The notes under the pieces are model-generated. The model worked only from the letters and a program-made list of their open reading frames with translations, was not told the DNA's origin and searched no databases. From contig NC_019684.1 of NCBI RefSeq assembly GCF_000316645.1, forward strand, positions 5,244,001 to 5,308,000: a stretch of DNA of 64,000 nt, given 5' to 3'. The position numbers and the translations under genes were made by a program. Source of the stretch: Nostoc sp. PCC 7524. GTDB taxonomy: Bacteria > Cyanobacteriota > Cyanobacteriia > Cyanobacteriales > Nostocaceae. The stretch's first letter is position 1; each line of letters starts with the position of its first letter. Positions 17,221 to 25,553 of the stretch are shown here, in pieces.

Positions 17221-18207
17221 CTAACCCCCAATTTGGGACATGGTGCGGCTGTAAGTTCCTTGAGTCCCAGAGTCTCGCTGTTTAAAGTTAATTTCTGGCT
17301 TAATTGCTAATAAATGTCTAACCTGCTTTTGTAACTGGTGGATGCTCACACCAGAACGCAGAGCAGTTTTTAAGTTGATTTGACCAGTTTCATTTAATAA
17401 ACATGGTCTAAGCCAACCGTCTGCACTCAGACGCATCCGGTTACAGCGATCGCAAAAACATTCTGACATTTGACTGATAAATCCTAGTGTCCCCTTCGCA
17501 CCAGGAATTTGAAATACATCGGCTGGGCCTGCGCCACAAACTTGAGATTCTGTCAAGCCCCAGCGATCGCGGATTTGTTGGCGTAATTCGGCAGATGAAA
17601 TCCAACCGCGATCGCTAAATAATTCCCCATTACCAATTGGCATAAACTCAATAAATCGGACGTGCCATTGTTTATCAATGGTTAAAGCCGCTAAATCCAA
17701 AATTTCATGGTCGTTAACCCCTGGAATTACCACTACATTGAGTTTCAAGGGGTCAAATCCGACACGATAAGCTGCTTGAATTCCATCCCACACTTGTTGC
17801 CAACGAGAACGCCCCCGACTACCAATAATTTGGTCAAAAATATCAGGATCAAGGGAATCCAGGCTAATATTAATCCGCCTCAAACCTGCATCATAGAGAC
17901 TCTGCGCTAGGGGAGCTAATAAAAACCCGTTGGTAGTCATAGCGAGGTCTTGAGTTTGCTCTAAAGATGCGATCGCTCCTACTAAATCCACCACACGGGG
18001 ACGCAGTAATGGTTCTCCCCCCGTTAACCGGAAGCGCCGAAAACCAACCGGAATAAATACCTCTTGAATTAACGTTAGTAATTCCTCATCAGTTAATAAC
18101 TGTTGCTTGAGGATATAATCTAGCTCTGCCCCCTCTGGCATACAATACTGGCAGCGAAAATTACAGCGATCTATAAGACTGATGCGGAGGTAATCTACCT
18201 GATTCAT
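17221..18207 (-). CDS. moaA: GTP 3',8-cyclase
   Basis: A 328-residue radical-SAM enzyme for the first step of molybdenum cofactor synthesis, converting GTP to 3',8-cH2GTP. The N-terminal cluster motif [14 protein letters not shown] gives C15, C19 and C22; SAM-binding GGEP follows ([12 protein letters not shown]). The C-terminal cluster is [20 protein letters not shown], which binds GTP. The essential C-terminal Gly-Gly is present (SQIGG-stop). Other moa genes are not in the window. It is divergent from the ABC ATPase gene. Confidence 0.97.
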   Translation of the reverse strand: MNQVDYLRISLIDRCNFRCQYCMPEGAELDYILKQQLLTDEELLTLIQEVFIPVGFRRFRLTGGEPLLRPRVVDLVGAIASLEQTQDLAMTTNGFLLAPLAQSLYDAGLRRINISLDSLDPDIFDQIIGSRGRSRWQQVWDGIQAAYRVGFDPLKLNVVVIPGVNDHEILDLAALTIDKQWHVRFIEFMPIGNGELFSDRGWISSAELRQQIRDRWGLTESQVCGAGPADVFQIPGAKGTLGFISQMSECFCDRCNRMRLSADGWLRPCLLNETGQINLKTALRSGVSIHQLQKQVRHLLAIKPEINFKQRDSGTQGTYSRTMSQIGG

Positions 18208-18363
18208 TGTAAGTTTTATTTTTATTGTGTGCGATCGTTGTTGTTTGCTGCTAATGACTCGAAGTAATTACTATCTTAGAAGAAGGTAAAGAGACAAGAG
18301 GAAGAAGGGAGAGAAAAACGAACGACTATTGATTATTGACTATGGACTATTGACTATCCAATT

Positions 18364-19125
18364 ATGCCAAACACTATTTCCATTACCGATTCTCTGGTTC
18401 CTAATCCTGCGCCTAAATCAGCAATTATTCGACTAGAAAATATTTTTAAAATCTACGGCAGTGGTGAAACTGAAGTCAAAGCCCTCAATGATGTGAATTT
18501 GGTGATTAACGAGGGTGAATACTGTTCCATTATGGGGCCTTCTGGTTCAGGTAAATCCACAGCGATGAATATCATCGGTTGTTTAGATCGCCCTACTACG
18601 GGACATTATTACTTAGATAATGTCGATGTGGCACAAATGCAAGATGCTCAATTGGCCAGTATCCGTAATACTAAACTGGGGTTTGTATTCCAACAATTCC
18701 ACCTTTTAGCCCAATTGACTGCTTTAGAAAATGTGATGTTGCCAATGGTGTATGCTGGTGTCAACCCGACAGAAAGACGCGATCGCGCTGCCGAAGCACT
18801 CACAAAAGTCGGTCTAGCAAATCGGATCAACAACAAACCCACTCAATTATCTGGGGGGCAGCAACAACGGGTAGCGATCGCGCGTGCTATTGTTAATCGT
18901 CCTGTTGTCCTCTTAGCTGATGAACCTACTGGCGCACTCGATTCACGCACAACCCAAGAAGTTTTAGATATTTTTACCGAATTAAATTCTAGTGGGATCA
19001 CTGTAGTTATGGTCACGCACGAACCAGAAGTTGCTCGTCAAACCCACCGCATAGTCTGGTTCCGCGATGGTCAAGTAGTGCATTCCCACCTCACCCCAGA
19101 AGATCTAACCCACCTAACTACATAA
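18364..19125 (+). CDS. ABC transporter ATP-binding protein (MacB/LolD/DevA type), orphan
   Basis: A 253-residue ATPase. Walker [10 protein letters not shown] is at about 58-66, the Q-loop is FVFQQFHLL, the signature is LSGGQQQR, Walker B is [13 protein letters not shown] and the switch His is VMVTHEPE. The family energises MacB-like permeases, which pump lipids, peptides or glycolipids across the envelope (DevBCA exports heterocyst glycolipids). No permease or membrane-fusion partner is adjacent, so the partner is unknown. An extra ~20-residue N-terminal extension precedes the domain. A palindromic element that may act as terminator follows at 19149. Confidence 0.9.
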   Translation: MPNTISITDSLVPNPAPKSAIIRLENIFKIYGSGETEVKALNDVNLVINEGEYCSIMGPSGSGKSTAMNIIGCLDRPTTGHYYLDNVDVAQMQDAQLASIRNTKLGFVFQQFHLLAQLTALENVMLPMVYAGVNPTERRDRAAEALTKVGLANRINNKPTQLSGGQQQRVAIARAIVNRPVVLLADEPTGALDSRTTQEVLDIFTELNSSGITVVMVTHEPEVARQTHRIVWFRDGQVVHSHLTPEDLTHLTT

Positions 19126-19148
19126 TCATCCCACACATAAAAAATGTA

Positions 19149-19171
19149 GAGACGTTGCATTACAACGTCTC
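19149..19171. terminator. Perfect 9-bp palindrome between convergent genes
   Basis: GAGACGTTG-CATTA-CAACGTCTC, a perfect inverted repeat. It is a common cyanobacterial dispersed palindrome (GAGACGTTGC type) and may work as a bidirectional terminator for the convergent ABC ATPase and HCP genes. No long T-tract follows. Confidence 0.55.
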
Positions 19172-19198
19172 AAAACATCTCATCTATATTTAAATAAA

Positions 19199-19729
19199 TT
19201 AAAGACTAGGTGTTTTGCCAGTTTCAGCTTGCGTGGCAATTGGCTTGACATCAGTGTAGCCCATTGCGCCCGCGATCGTTCGCAACACTGAAATTTGACC
19301 TTCAAAATCTAATCCTTCAATTTGAGCCAGTAAATCATTTATTTTTTCCGTGGGCTTGTAAGTATCTGGCATTCCTACCACTACATCGCCCATAGCTACA
19401 GCCCAAGCATACCAAACAAATAGCTGATTATTTTCTTTGATAGCACCATAAGCACGACTATATTCTGTATCTTCACAGTTAACAATTGCACGCATGATGT
19501 TCAATTGTTGTTCATCTGATAATTCAAAAAAGTCACCCAATAAAAGTGGTGCTAACTCTGGTTCTGCGGCTGTAGGATCTGCTGGAGTTACGGAATCACC
19601 CATTTTTTCATAAACAAAATATAGCCAAGCTAATTTGGCATCAGTATCTAAAGTATTAAAAACTTCTACTATCTTTTGAGTTTCGTTGCTGAGAGCTTGC
19701 GGTGTTTTTTGCTCGTAACTAGCAGTCAT
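19199..19729 (-). CDS. Helical carotenoid protein (OCP N-terminal-domain homologue)
   Basis: A 176-residue all-helical protein matching the N-terminal domain of orange carotenoid protein. Family features are the LAWLYFVYEKMGDSVTPADP helix pair, QQLNIMRAIVNCEDTEYSR, the aromatic WYAWAVAMGD segment and the closing FEGQISVLRTIAGAMG repeat half. HCPs bind a keto-carotenoid and quench singlet oxygen, and some quench phycobilisomes. The ATG at 19729 is preferred; a TTG lies 12 nt upstream. It is 2.5 kb from a second HCP with an adjacent CTDH. The C-terminal ~15 residues are a polar tail. Which of the HCP1-HCP4 clades it belongs to cannot be fixed by eye. Confidence 0.92.
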   Translation of the reverse strand: MTASYEQKTPQALSNETQKIVEVFNTLDTDAKLAWLYFVYEKMGDSVTPADPTAAEPELAPLLLGDFFELSDEQQLNIMRAIVNCEDTEYSRAYGAIKENNQLFVWYAWAVAMGDVVVGMPDTYKPTEKINDLLAQIEGLDFEGQISVLRTIAGAMGYTDVKPIATQAETGKTPSL

Positions 19730-19939
19730 GGTTTTTTCCAAGTTATTATATTCAACTTAGAATTATCAAATTTCACGGATTAACATCTACCCTCTAGAGA
19801 AAGAATTAGATTAATTAAATATTGATAAATTTATCTAACTTTTAATAGAGGTAACAATATTTCTCATGGGCGCTGCAAAATAAATAATCACTTTGTTATG
19901 CTCACCACAGCAATTGAAAAATTACTTAAGGTGTTAATT

Positions 19940-20314
19940 ATGTCTGATAAAGTGAAGCCAAATTCTATGGAATCTCCTACCCATGACGCACAATTAGCTG
20001 CTGAAAGAATGGCTAGTGGTGAAGAAAAAACACCAGTGGTTGATTATGAAGCTGATTATGCGGCTGCACAAGAATTTAGCGTTAGTGAAATTGATCGTAA
20101 AGAAGAAGGTGCTAATGCTGCTGAAGCAGCTACTAAATCTAAATATGAAATTCCTGAGCCTGAAGAAACAAAAACTGAAGCTCAACCAACTGGTAATCCT
20201 GATGATTATTTAGAGTTAGCAAAAGAAGTTGGCGCTTCAAAGGATGAAGCTGTAACTACCGTGAGTGATGATTTAGTACAAAAAGCTTTAGAAAAAGGTC
20301 AAGCTAAGAAATAG
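19940..20314 (+). CDS. Acidic hydrophilic protein, unknown (stress-protein-like)
   Basis: A 124-residue protein from the ATG at 19940, chosen because AAGG lies 10-12 nt upstream; an earlier in-frame ATG at 19898 would add 14 residues. It is highly acidic and Ala/Glu-rich, without membrane segments, and probably disordered (EEGANAAEAATKSKYEIPEP). It resembles in composition the protein at 58043-58447. It is divergent from the HCP gene, with 210 nt between the starts, so co-regulation with HCP is possible. No named domain recognised. Confidence 0.65.
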   Translation: MSDKVKPNSMESPTHDAQLAAERMASGEEKTPVVDYEADYAAAQEFSVSEIDRKEEGANAAEAATKSKYEIPEPEETKTEAQPTGNPDDYLELAKEVGASKDEAVTTVSDDLVQKALEKGQAKK

Positions 20315-20327
20315 TCAATAGTTAGTA

Positions 20328-20357
20328 GTAACGCACCATCATTATGCGGTGCGTTAC
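20328..20357. terminator. Perfect 10-bp inverted repeat between convergent genes
   Basis: GTAACGCACC-ATCATTATGC-GGTGCGTTAC. It sits between the acidic-protein gene and the converging HAD gene and probably terminates both, although it lacks a long T-run. Its GGTGCGT core resembles the tips of the MITE-like elements in this window. Confidence 0.6.
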
Positions 20358-20382
20358 GCGTTGCTTTAACTCAGTCTAAAAT

Positions 20383-21024
20383 TTATTGCTGACAATCTTG
20401 AATTACTTGCAATAACTGACTAGGCTGATTAATTAAGAAATCAGGATTTTGCTTGGCTAATACTTCAGGAGAATTAAATCCCCAAGTAACAGCAATGACT
20501 TTGATATTAGCTTTTTTTGATGCCTCGATATCTCTGGTTTCATCTCCTACATAAACAACACATTTATGTTTTATCTGCTTCTGCTTGAGAACATTATTAA
20601 TGATAGTAGTTTTGCCAAAAATAGTCACTCCTGAGTAGATAAATTCAAATAAATTATCCAACTCATTAATCCTTAAAAAATCTGTGACGTTTTCTTTGGA
20701 ATTAGATGTAATAATTCCCAGCTTATAGCCATGATGCTGTAAATCTTCTAATGCTTCTTTCATTCCAGGTATGGGTTTCAGTTCCTGGATTTTATTTTTT
20801 AATTCAGTTTTAACTTTTTTGACGAGAAACGGTATTTTGAATAGAGAAACCCCTGAATATTTAATAATTTCTCTAGATGATAAATTTCTGAGGAGAGTCA
20901 ACTGTTCTGGTGTAATTTGTACATAACCAAAATCTGCGGCTAAACGATTGGCAATACTTACAAGCGCATCTACCGTATCCGCAATCGTGCCATCAAAATC
21001 AAAGATAATTACTTTCTGTGTCAT
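20383..21024 (-). CDS. HAD-superfamily phosphatase (phosphoglycolate-phosphatase-like)
   Basis: A 213-residue HAD subfamily IA hydrolase. Motif I is FDFDGTIAD (nucleophile D9, acid D11), motif II is IITSNS, motif III is the Lys near GKTTII and motif IV is VYVGDETRDIEA. The cap domain is small and helical. Substrates in this group are small phosphates such as phosphoglycolate or pyrophosphate and cannot be assigned here. The start at 21024 overlaps the 3' end of queG by 26 nt, so translation is probably coupled. Confidence 0.88.
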   Translation of the reverse strand: MTQKVIIFDFDGTIADTVDALVSIANRLAADFGYVQITPEQLTLLRNLSSREIIKYSGVSLFKIPFLVKKVKTELKNKIQELKPIPGMKEALEDLQHHGYKLGIITSNSKENVTDFLRINELDNLFEFIYSGVTIFGKTTIINNVLKQKQIKHKCVVYVGDETRDIEASKKANIKVIAVTWGFNSPEVLAKQNPDFLINQPSQLLQVIQDCQQ

Positions 21025-22039
21025 TACATTGCCTGGATGCGTCAAGATTAGCACGGGCATTCCGTCTTAACATTTCTGGTTTAATCCGCCGCAACGCCGA
21101 TGCTGGAAATTTTCTCTCCCACTCCTCATATGAGATTTGCGCTAATTCTAGCAGTTTAGGGGCAATATTTTCTGGATAGGGTTCAAAATCTCTCACATCT
21201 GTTGTTTGAGCAAAACGCTGATTCCAAGGACAAACATCTTGGCAAATATCACAACCAGCTACCCAACCTTGCATATGGGGTGTAATTTCTGCTGGTAATT
21301 TTTCTGCTCGATTCTCAATGGTATGATATGCGATGCAGCGATTAGCATCCACTACAAAGGGCTGAGTGATTGCACCTGTAGGACAAGCTTCTAGACAACG
21401 TGTACAGCTACCACAATGTTCTGTATGGGGGCGATCGCTCTCTAGTTCCAAATTTGTCACCACCTCACCCAAAAATACCCAAGAGCCATACTCTCTAGTA
21501 ATCACATTACCATTTTTAGCAATCCAACCAATTCCAGCTCGTTGCGCCCATACTTTATCTTGGATGGGGCCAGTATCTGCATAGTAACGAGCCTGAATAC
21601 TGGGGTCTAGTGATTGTAACCAGGTAGTCAGTGCTTTGAGTTTCTTATGCATGACTTTGTGATAATCCCTACCCCAGCCATAACGGGAGATTTTGGCGTA
21701 TTCTTTGCCTGGGGGACGTTGATGAGGAGTGTAGTAATTGAGCGCCACACACACAAGCGATCGCGCCTCTGGCATTACTAAACTGATATCCTGACGCTTC
21801 GGGTTTGCCATCCACTCCATATCGGCGTGATAACCCAGTCTTATCCATGCTTGCAGCCGCTCGACTTCTGTATGATTACCCCCATCTACAGCAGCAATGC
21901 CAACTTTGTGAAAACCCAACTCTTTGGTCTTTTCTTTTACCACACTGCTGTTTACTATGGAACCGTGCTGTATTTGTATCACAAAAATTTGCCAAAATTG
22001 TGGCTTCACTATTATACATAAGGTATTCAATACTGACAT
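20999..22039 (-). CDS. queG: Epoxyqueuosine reductase
   Basis: QueG performs the last step of queuosine synthesis, reducing epoxyqueuosine in tRNA using cobalamin and two 4Fe-4S clusters. The ferredoxin-like cluster motif HCGSCTRCLEACPTGAI and the second set GCDICQDVCPWN are complete; the DUF1730 domain is upstream (RYGWGRDYHKVMHKKLKAL). The start is uncertain. The full frame from the ATG at 22039 adds ~32 residues before the family's usual beginning (VKEKTKELGFHKVGIA); GTG codons at 21982 and 21943 give more typical lengths, the latter 314 residues. A CDS beginning near 21943 is most consistent with homologues. It is operonic with the HAD gene. Confidence 0.95.
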   Translation of the reverse strand: MSVLNTLCIIVKPQFWQIFVIQIQHGSIVNSSVVKEKTKELGFHKVGIAAVDGGNHTEVERLQAWIRLGYHADMEWMANPKRQDISLVMPEARSLVCVALNYYTPHQRPPGKEYAKISRYGWGRDYHKVMHKKLKALTTWLQSLDPSIQARYYADTGPIQDKVWAQRAGIGWIAKNGNVITREYGSWVFLGEVVTNLELESDRPHTEHCGSCTRCLEACPTGAITQPFVVDANRCIAYHTIENRAEKLPAEITPHMQGWVAGCDICQDVCPWNQRFAQTTDVRDFEPYPENIAPKLLELAQISYEEWERKFPASALRRIKPEMLRRNARANLDASRQCNDTESNYL

Positions 22040-22190
22040 TTAATCTTTGTTACCCATACCATTTGTAAATTTTATTTGCCATTTGTAAAGAAATAATGCA
22101 ACATAGAGGCAAGAGGTAAAGCCGCCTTAAGTGATGCCAACCTCCGACCGAACACACAGCACACTTATAAACATCGACTGTGGTGCAATC

Positions 22191-22709
22191 ATGACATTCA
22201 CTTCTGATTCCTCTTCAATTCGTTTTTCACAAACTTTTAACGGTATCCAAGCTGGTGATGCTGTAGCTTCCACCACTGCTGTATTTCAAAGCCTCAGCGT
22301 AGATGACCAGTTAGCAGTGCTATGGTACGCCTACACAGAAATGGGTCGTTCAATCACACCTGCTGCTACAGGTGCTGCGCGTTTACAGTTAGCAGAAGGT
22401 TTATTAAATCAGATTAAGCAAATGTCTCACGCAGAACAACTAGAAGTAATGCGTGACCTAGCTGCCAAGAAAAATACTCAATTTACTCGCTCCTACGGTA
22501 TTCTGAGCGCCAATACCAAGTTAGCTTTCTGGTACGAATTATCCGAATTGATGGTTAAAGGTTTTGTTGTACCTGTCCCCACAAACTACAAAATCTCCCG
22601 TGATGGTTCTCAGGTACTAGAAGCACTCAAGCAACTAGACTTTGGTCAACAAATCACAGTTCTACGTCGAGTAGTATCTGATATGGGTGTTGATCCCTTA
22701 GCTGATTAA
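22191..22709 (+). CDS. Helical carotenoid protein, HCP4-like, paired with CTDH
   Basis: A 172-residue OCP N-terminal-domain homologue. Shared features are DQLAVLWYAYTEMGRSITPA, EQLEVMRDLAAKKNTQFTRS, the WYELSELM aromatic helix and FGQQITVLRRVVSDMG. The start at 22191 aligns with the family; an upstream ATG at 22131 would add 20 residues. It is followed after 184 nt by a CTDH gene on the same strand. In Anabaena the HCP located next to CTDH is HCP4, which can accept carotenoid from CTDH and quench phycobilisomes, so assignment to HCP4 is inferred from context. Confidence 0.93.
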   Translation: MTFTSDSSSIRFSQTFNGIQAGDAVASTTAVFQSLSVDDQLAVLWYAYTEMGRSITPAATGAARLQLAEGLLNQIKQMSHAEQLEVMRDLAAKKNTQFTRSYGILSANTKLAFWYELSELMVKGFVVPVPTNYKISRDGSQVLEALKQLDFGQQITVLRRVVSDMGVDPLAD

Positions 22710-22752
22710 TTATCTATCGATATCTTCCCAACCTCAATGTCACACCAGTTTT

Positions 22753-22779
22753 AGTTTCCAGAGATATATTCTGGGAACT
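22753..22779 (+). promoter_or_regulatory. Stem-loop in the HCP-CTDH intergenic region
   Basis: AGTTTCCAGA pairs with TTCTGGGAACT (one G-U) across a short loop. No T-run follows. It could protect or attenuate the transcript between the two halves of the OCP-like pair. Confidence 0.4.
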
Positions 22780-22893
22780 AACTCTTACCTAAGTGAGACT
22801 GTCTGTTATGGGTAATACATCCCAATAGCAGCTTTTTTTATATCTAAATTTCGATTTAATTGATATTCAGCTAGCGTTATTGAGGTGATTTTT

Positions 22894-23319
22894 ATGAAGG
22901 CAGCTGAATATTTATCCAGTGCAGCTAAAAGTGTAAATGAAATTCCAGGCATTACCGAAGCTACCATTCTGGAGTATTTCGCCACTTTAAACGCTGGGGA
23001 ATTTCTAGCAACTGCTGCTTTATTTGCAGAAGATGGGGTGATGTATCCACCATTTGAATCTGGTATTGTAGGGCCAGATGCGATCGCTAATTATTTACAA
23101 CAAGAAGCCCAAGACATCAAAGCTGATACCCATCAAGGAATTGTTGAACCATTGGACAATCAGCACATCCAAGTCCAAGTTACGGGCAAAGCACAGACTT
23201 CTTGGTGTAGTGTTAACGTCTTATGGATATTTATCCTCAACCAACACAAGGAAATTATTGACGCTAAAATCAAACTTCTAGCATCTCCCCAAGAATTATT
23301 AGCTCTGCGCCGCGAATAA
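22894..23319 (+). CDS. OCP C-terminal-domain homologue (CTDH carotenoid carrier)
   Basis: A 141-residue NTF2-fold protein matching the OCP C-terminal domain: LEYFATLNAGEFLATAALFA, GVMYPPFESGIVGPDAIANY, VQVTGKAQTSW, NVLWIFILN and the closing KLLASPQELLALRR. The Tyr (Y28) and Trp (W111) positions fit the two residues that hydrogen-bond the carotenoid keto group in OCP. C105 falls where Anabaena CTDH has the Cys that controls disulphide dimer formation. CTDH takes canthaxanthin from membrane and hands it to apo-HCP. The start is supported by GAGGTG 8 nt upstream. Confidence 0.94.
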   Translation: MKAAEYLSSAAKSVNEIPGITEATILEYFATLNAGEFLATAALFAEDGVMYPPFESGIVGPDAIANYLQQEAQDIKADTHQGIVEPLDNQHIQVQVTGKAQTSWCSVNVLWIFILNQHKEIIDAKIKLLASPQELLALRRE

Positions 23320-23369
23320 TTCACGAAGGGAACACGAAAAAATTATCCCAAATCAATTGTTAGTAGGGT

Positions 23370-23520
23370 TTGACACTCCCCCGACTGTTTAAATTTCGCT
23401 TCGCTCATTTAAACAAAAAGTCGGGGGATTCTTAAGAGTCCACAAATGAACTCGTAATGGCGTAGTCAATGCGCCTCTACTGACTCCACTGAGGTTAATC
23501 CCCAATGTTGCCGCTACTTT
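23370..23520 (-). ncRNA. Candidate omega RNA (reRNA) at the tnpB 3' end
   Basis: TnpB guide RNAs in this family derive from the 3' end of tnpB plus the RE and end at the RE boundary, with the adjacent ~16-20 nt acting as guide. Here the scaffold would run through the hairpin at 23372-23432 and end at GTGTCAA (23370), with the guide from 23369 down to about 23350. The 5' limit is a guess. Confidence 0.4.
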
Positions 23521-24681
23521 GGAAATTATATTTGCTGCTCCATTGGCATCAGCATTTATATACCAATTGCTTGCAGTACGGAACAATCCGCGCTTTACTC
23601 GCTTGCCTGATGACTTCCAATCTTCGGGTTTTTCACCATATTTAGGGAGACTATCACTATCAACAAATGAGGCAGCAGAAGTATTCGCTTCTTCGGTTTC
23701 TACAAAATCAATTCCATATTGCTGACTAAGTTGAAAAATGCGTTCTTTAAGTTTAGCTGTGGGGATTTGAACAAACTTCTGATTAGCTTTACGCCCCATA
23801 TTGGCACTGTCTTTTTGTCTTTGATTCCATCCAAAAACAATTCGACCAATGCTATTCTCCAGGCAGTGATTAATCACTAATCTTGCTGCTTTGTTCACAG
23901 CATCTCGCATCTGTCGATTGCGTTTTTCTGTGATTGTAGCTAATTGCTTAGACCAAAAACCTTGCTCTTTGTTCTCTTTTAGAGTGGCAACTCGCTTGTT
24001 GTACCATTGATTTAAAGATTTGAGATGCTTCCCATCAATGATAAAACTTGTGCCTACATTACTAACGCAAGTCAACCAATTGTCAATACCGTGGTCAATC
24101 CCTAAGACCCTACTTTTATTTAATTGAGACTTAACATCTTCAGTCGGATAAACAAATTCAGCATAAAAGCATCTATTTCTAGGTAGTATTCTAAGTTCTT
24201 TAATATCCTCCCACTTTAAGTTTGATGGCATTGGTAAATAAATTGCGTCAACACCAAACCAAGTTTTAACCTGATTACCTAGTGGGATTCTAATACCATC
24301 ATCTGTTAGTTTCAGCCAACGCTTAGGATAAGTGACTGTAAATAATCCAGTTTTACGGTATTTGGGTAATGATGGCTTATCTGGAAGCTCTCCACGTTTC
24401 CACAGTTTTGTTAATTCTTGAAATGACTTGAAAGCTTCTGCAACATTATTGCAAGTTTGTTGTGCAGAGGATACATACATTGCTCCAAAATGTTTGTTTT
24501 TGGAGCGAAACATCTCAGCACATATTTCTGCACGTTTAATTACCTTGCCAGTCTTAAAATAGATTTGTCTAGCATAATAGACAGAGCAGTTCCAAACTTT
24601 GTTTGATTCTGTGCATAGGTACTCAATAATAGCCTGAACATCAGGTGGAGCATGAATTAGCGTCTGTTGACATCCATACAT
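23389..24681 (-). CDS. tnpB: TnpB-type RNA-guided nuclease, zinc-ribbon-less
   Basis: A 430-residue OrfB/TnpB protein. The RuvC-like triad is present: D196 in GIDHGIDNW, E330 in FVETEEANTS and D378 in YINADANGAANI. The region between E330 and D378 normally holds a CxxC...CxxC zinc ribbon. Here it reads SAASFVDSDSLPKYGEK then SGKRVKRGLFRTASN, without any cysteine between C273 and C423. I recall a TnpB subgroup with this replacement, so it may still be active. TnpB is an omega-RNA-guided DNA nuclease that helps retain the element. The stop codon lies inside the RE hairpin. Confidence 0.93.
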   Translation of the reverse strand: MYGCQQTLIHAPPDVQAIIEYLCTESNKVWNCSVYYARQIYFKTGKVIKRAEICAEMFRSKNKHFGAMYVSSAQQTCNNVAEAFKSFQELTKLWKRGELPDKPSLPKYRKTGLFTVTYPKRWLKLTDDGIRIPLGNQVKTWFGVDAIYLPMPSNLKWEDIKELRILPRNRCFYAEFVYPTEDVKSQLNKSRVLGIDHGIDNWLTCVSNVGTSFIIDGKHLKSLNQWYNKRVATLKENKEQGFWSKQLATITEKRNRQMRDAVNKAARLVINHCLENSIGRIVFGWNQRQKDSANMGRKANQKFVQIPTAKLKERIFQLSQQYGIDFVETEEANTSAASFVDSDSLPKYGEKPEDWKSSGKRVKRGLFRTASNWYINADANGAANIISKVAATLGINLSGVSRGALTTPLRVHLWTLKNPPTFCLNERSEI

Positions 24682-24727
24682 AATTTTGTCGATATCTTTA
24701 TACTAAACGACAGTATATCACAAGATA

Positions 24728-25171
24728 ATGGGGTTAAACATGATGATTGAAAAATGGCGAGACTTCATGCGTAAACAGACTTTTGAGTATCAGCACTATA
24801 ACCACTCTGTAGGCTTGGCTATTGTTCATTTTGTCTTCATACCAAAGCGACGCAAGCCCGTTTTAAAGGGTGAAATCAGGAATCGCCTTTATCAAATATG
24901 GCAAGAATTAGCTACAGAGAAAAAGTGGAACATTCGTGCTTTGGAGATTGCGCCAGATCACATTCATTTATTTGTTGAAATCAACCCAACAGACCCAATT
25001 CATTTAGTTGTTAAAGCTTTTAAAGGAAGGTCTTCAAATTATTTACGCAAGGAGTTTCCAGAACTTAAAAAACTTCCAAGTCTATGGAGCAAAAGCTATT
25101 TTTTTAGTACCGCAGGTAATGTTAGTGCTGCCACAATTCAAAAGTACATTGAAGACCCGCATCATTATTAG
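24728..25171 (+). CDS. tnpA: IS200/IS605 Y1 transposase TnpA
   Basis: A 147-residue HUH single-strand transposase. The HUH motif is PDHIHLFVE (H78, H80) and the nucleophilic tyrosine is Y140 in TIQKYIED, both at usual positions. The core (HFVFIPKRRKPVLKG; KAFKGRSSNYLRKEFP) is intact, so the element could still move. An alternative ATG at 24740 or 24767 would shorten a nonconserved N-terminus. It is divergent from tnpB, with 46 nt between their starts. Confidence 0.92.
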   Translation: MGLNMMIEKWRDFMRKQTFEYQHYNHSVGLAIVHFVFIPKRRKPVLKGEIRNRLYQIWQELATEKKWNIRALEIAPDHIHLFVEINPTDPIHLVVKAFKGRSSNYLRKEFPELKKLPSLWSKSYFFSTAGNVSAATIQKYIEDPHHY

Positions 25172-25553
25172 TATGCTTAAAAATTTTATATCAACATCAC
25201 CGGACGGAAGGTTTGTTTTCTTTAGGTTTCAAACTAAAGATTATATCCAGGGTGAGGGATGGAAAGTTTCATTGGGATTACACAAGAAGTTTTTCTACTG
25301 GTGCAGGCAATGGCGAGAGTTTAGGTTAACAATACTTACTTTGAATATTCACTTCAGGAAGAACTAGGTGACTAGGCGACTAAAGTCGCATGGGTCACTT
25401 TTCCGCCTCGCTCTAAAGAGGCGAGGCTACCAAGTTTCCCAAGTTTATCGGGTGTCAGTACAAATAATTTGCTCGTACTTCAAGTGCTTATCTCAGATGA
25501 CGCACCCTGCAAACTGTATAATTTTTATTGAAAAATCCCTAAACAACTGATGT
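25172..25553. other. IS left-end region and flanking DNA, no gene
   Basis: After tnpA the DNA holds hairpins (25377-25390, 25410-25432) likely belonging to the IS left end, then a MITE-like element at 25451-25509. No protein-coding signal is convincing. Confidence 0.6.
25451..25509. repeat. MITE-like element, copy 1 (degenerate left tip)
   Basis: GGGTG(--)TCAGTAC at the left and GATGACGCACCCT at the right; ~59 bp. The left tip lacks two bases compared with the copies at 51090 and 58501. Confidence 0.65.

Larger units (their letters stand above)
23370..25435. mobile_element. IS605-type element (IS200/IS605 family), tnpA and tnpB divergent
   Basis: The right end (RE, beyond tnpB) is defined by an imperfect hairpin: TGACACTCCCCCGACTG and AGTCGGGGGATTCT flank a GTTTAAAT/ATTTAAAC stem. 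On the tnpB strand the element ends AGTCGGGGGAGTGTCAA at 23370, the usual end for cyanobacterial TnpB elements. The left end (LE) lies beyond tnpA; the GCGACTAAAGTCGC palindrome (25377-25390) and the GCCTCGC/GGCGAGGC stem (25410-25432) are good candidates, so ~25435 is approximate. Insertion occurs without target duplication in this family, so the outer LE boundary cannot be proven by direct repeats. Confidence 0.8.

Noticed and set aside
18364..19125. DevA of a heterocyst glycolipid exporter
   Set aside because: No devB or devC upstream; the sequence only supports a MacB/LolD-type ATPase.
22131..22190. 20-codon N-terminal extension of the HCP4-like gene
   Set aside because: Other HCPs begin at the equivalent of 22191.
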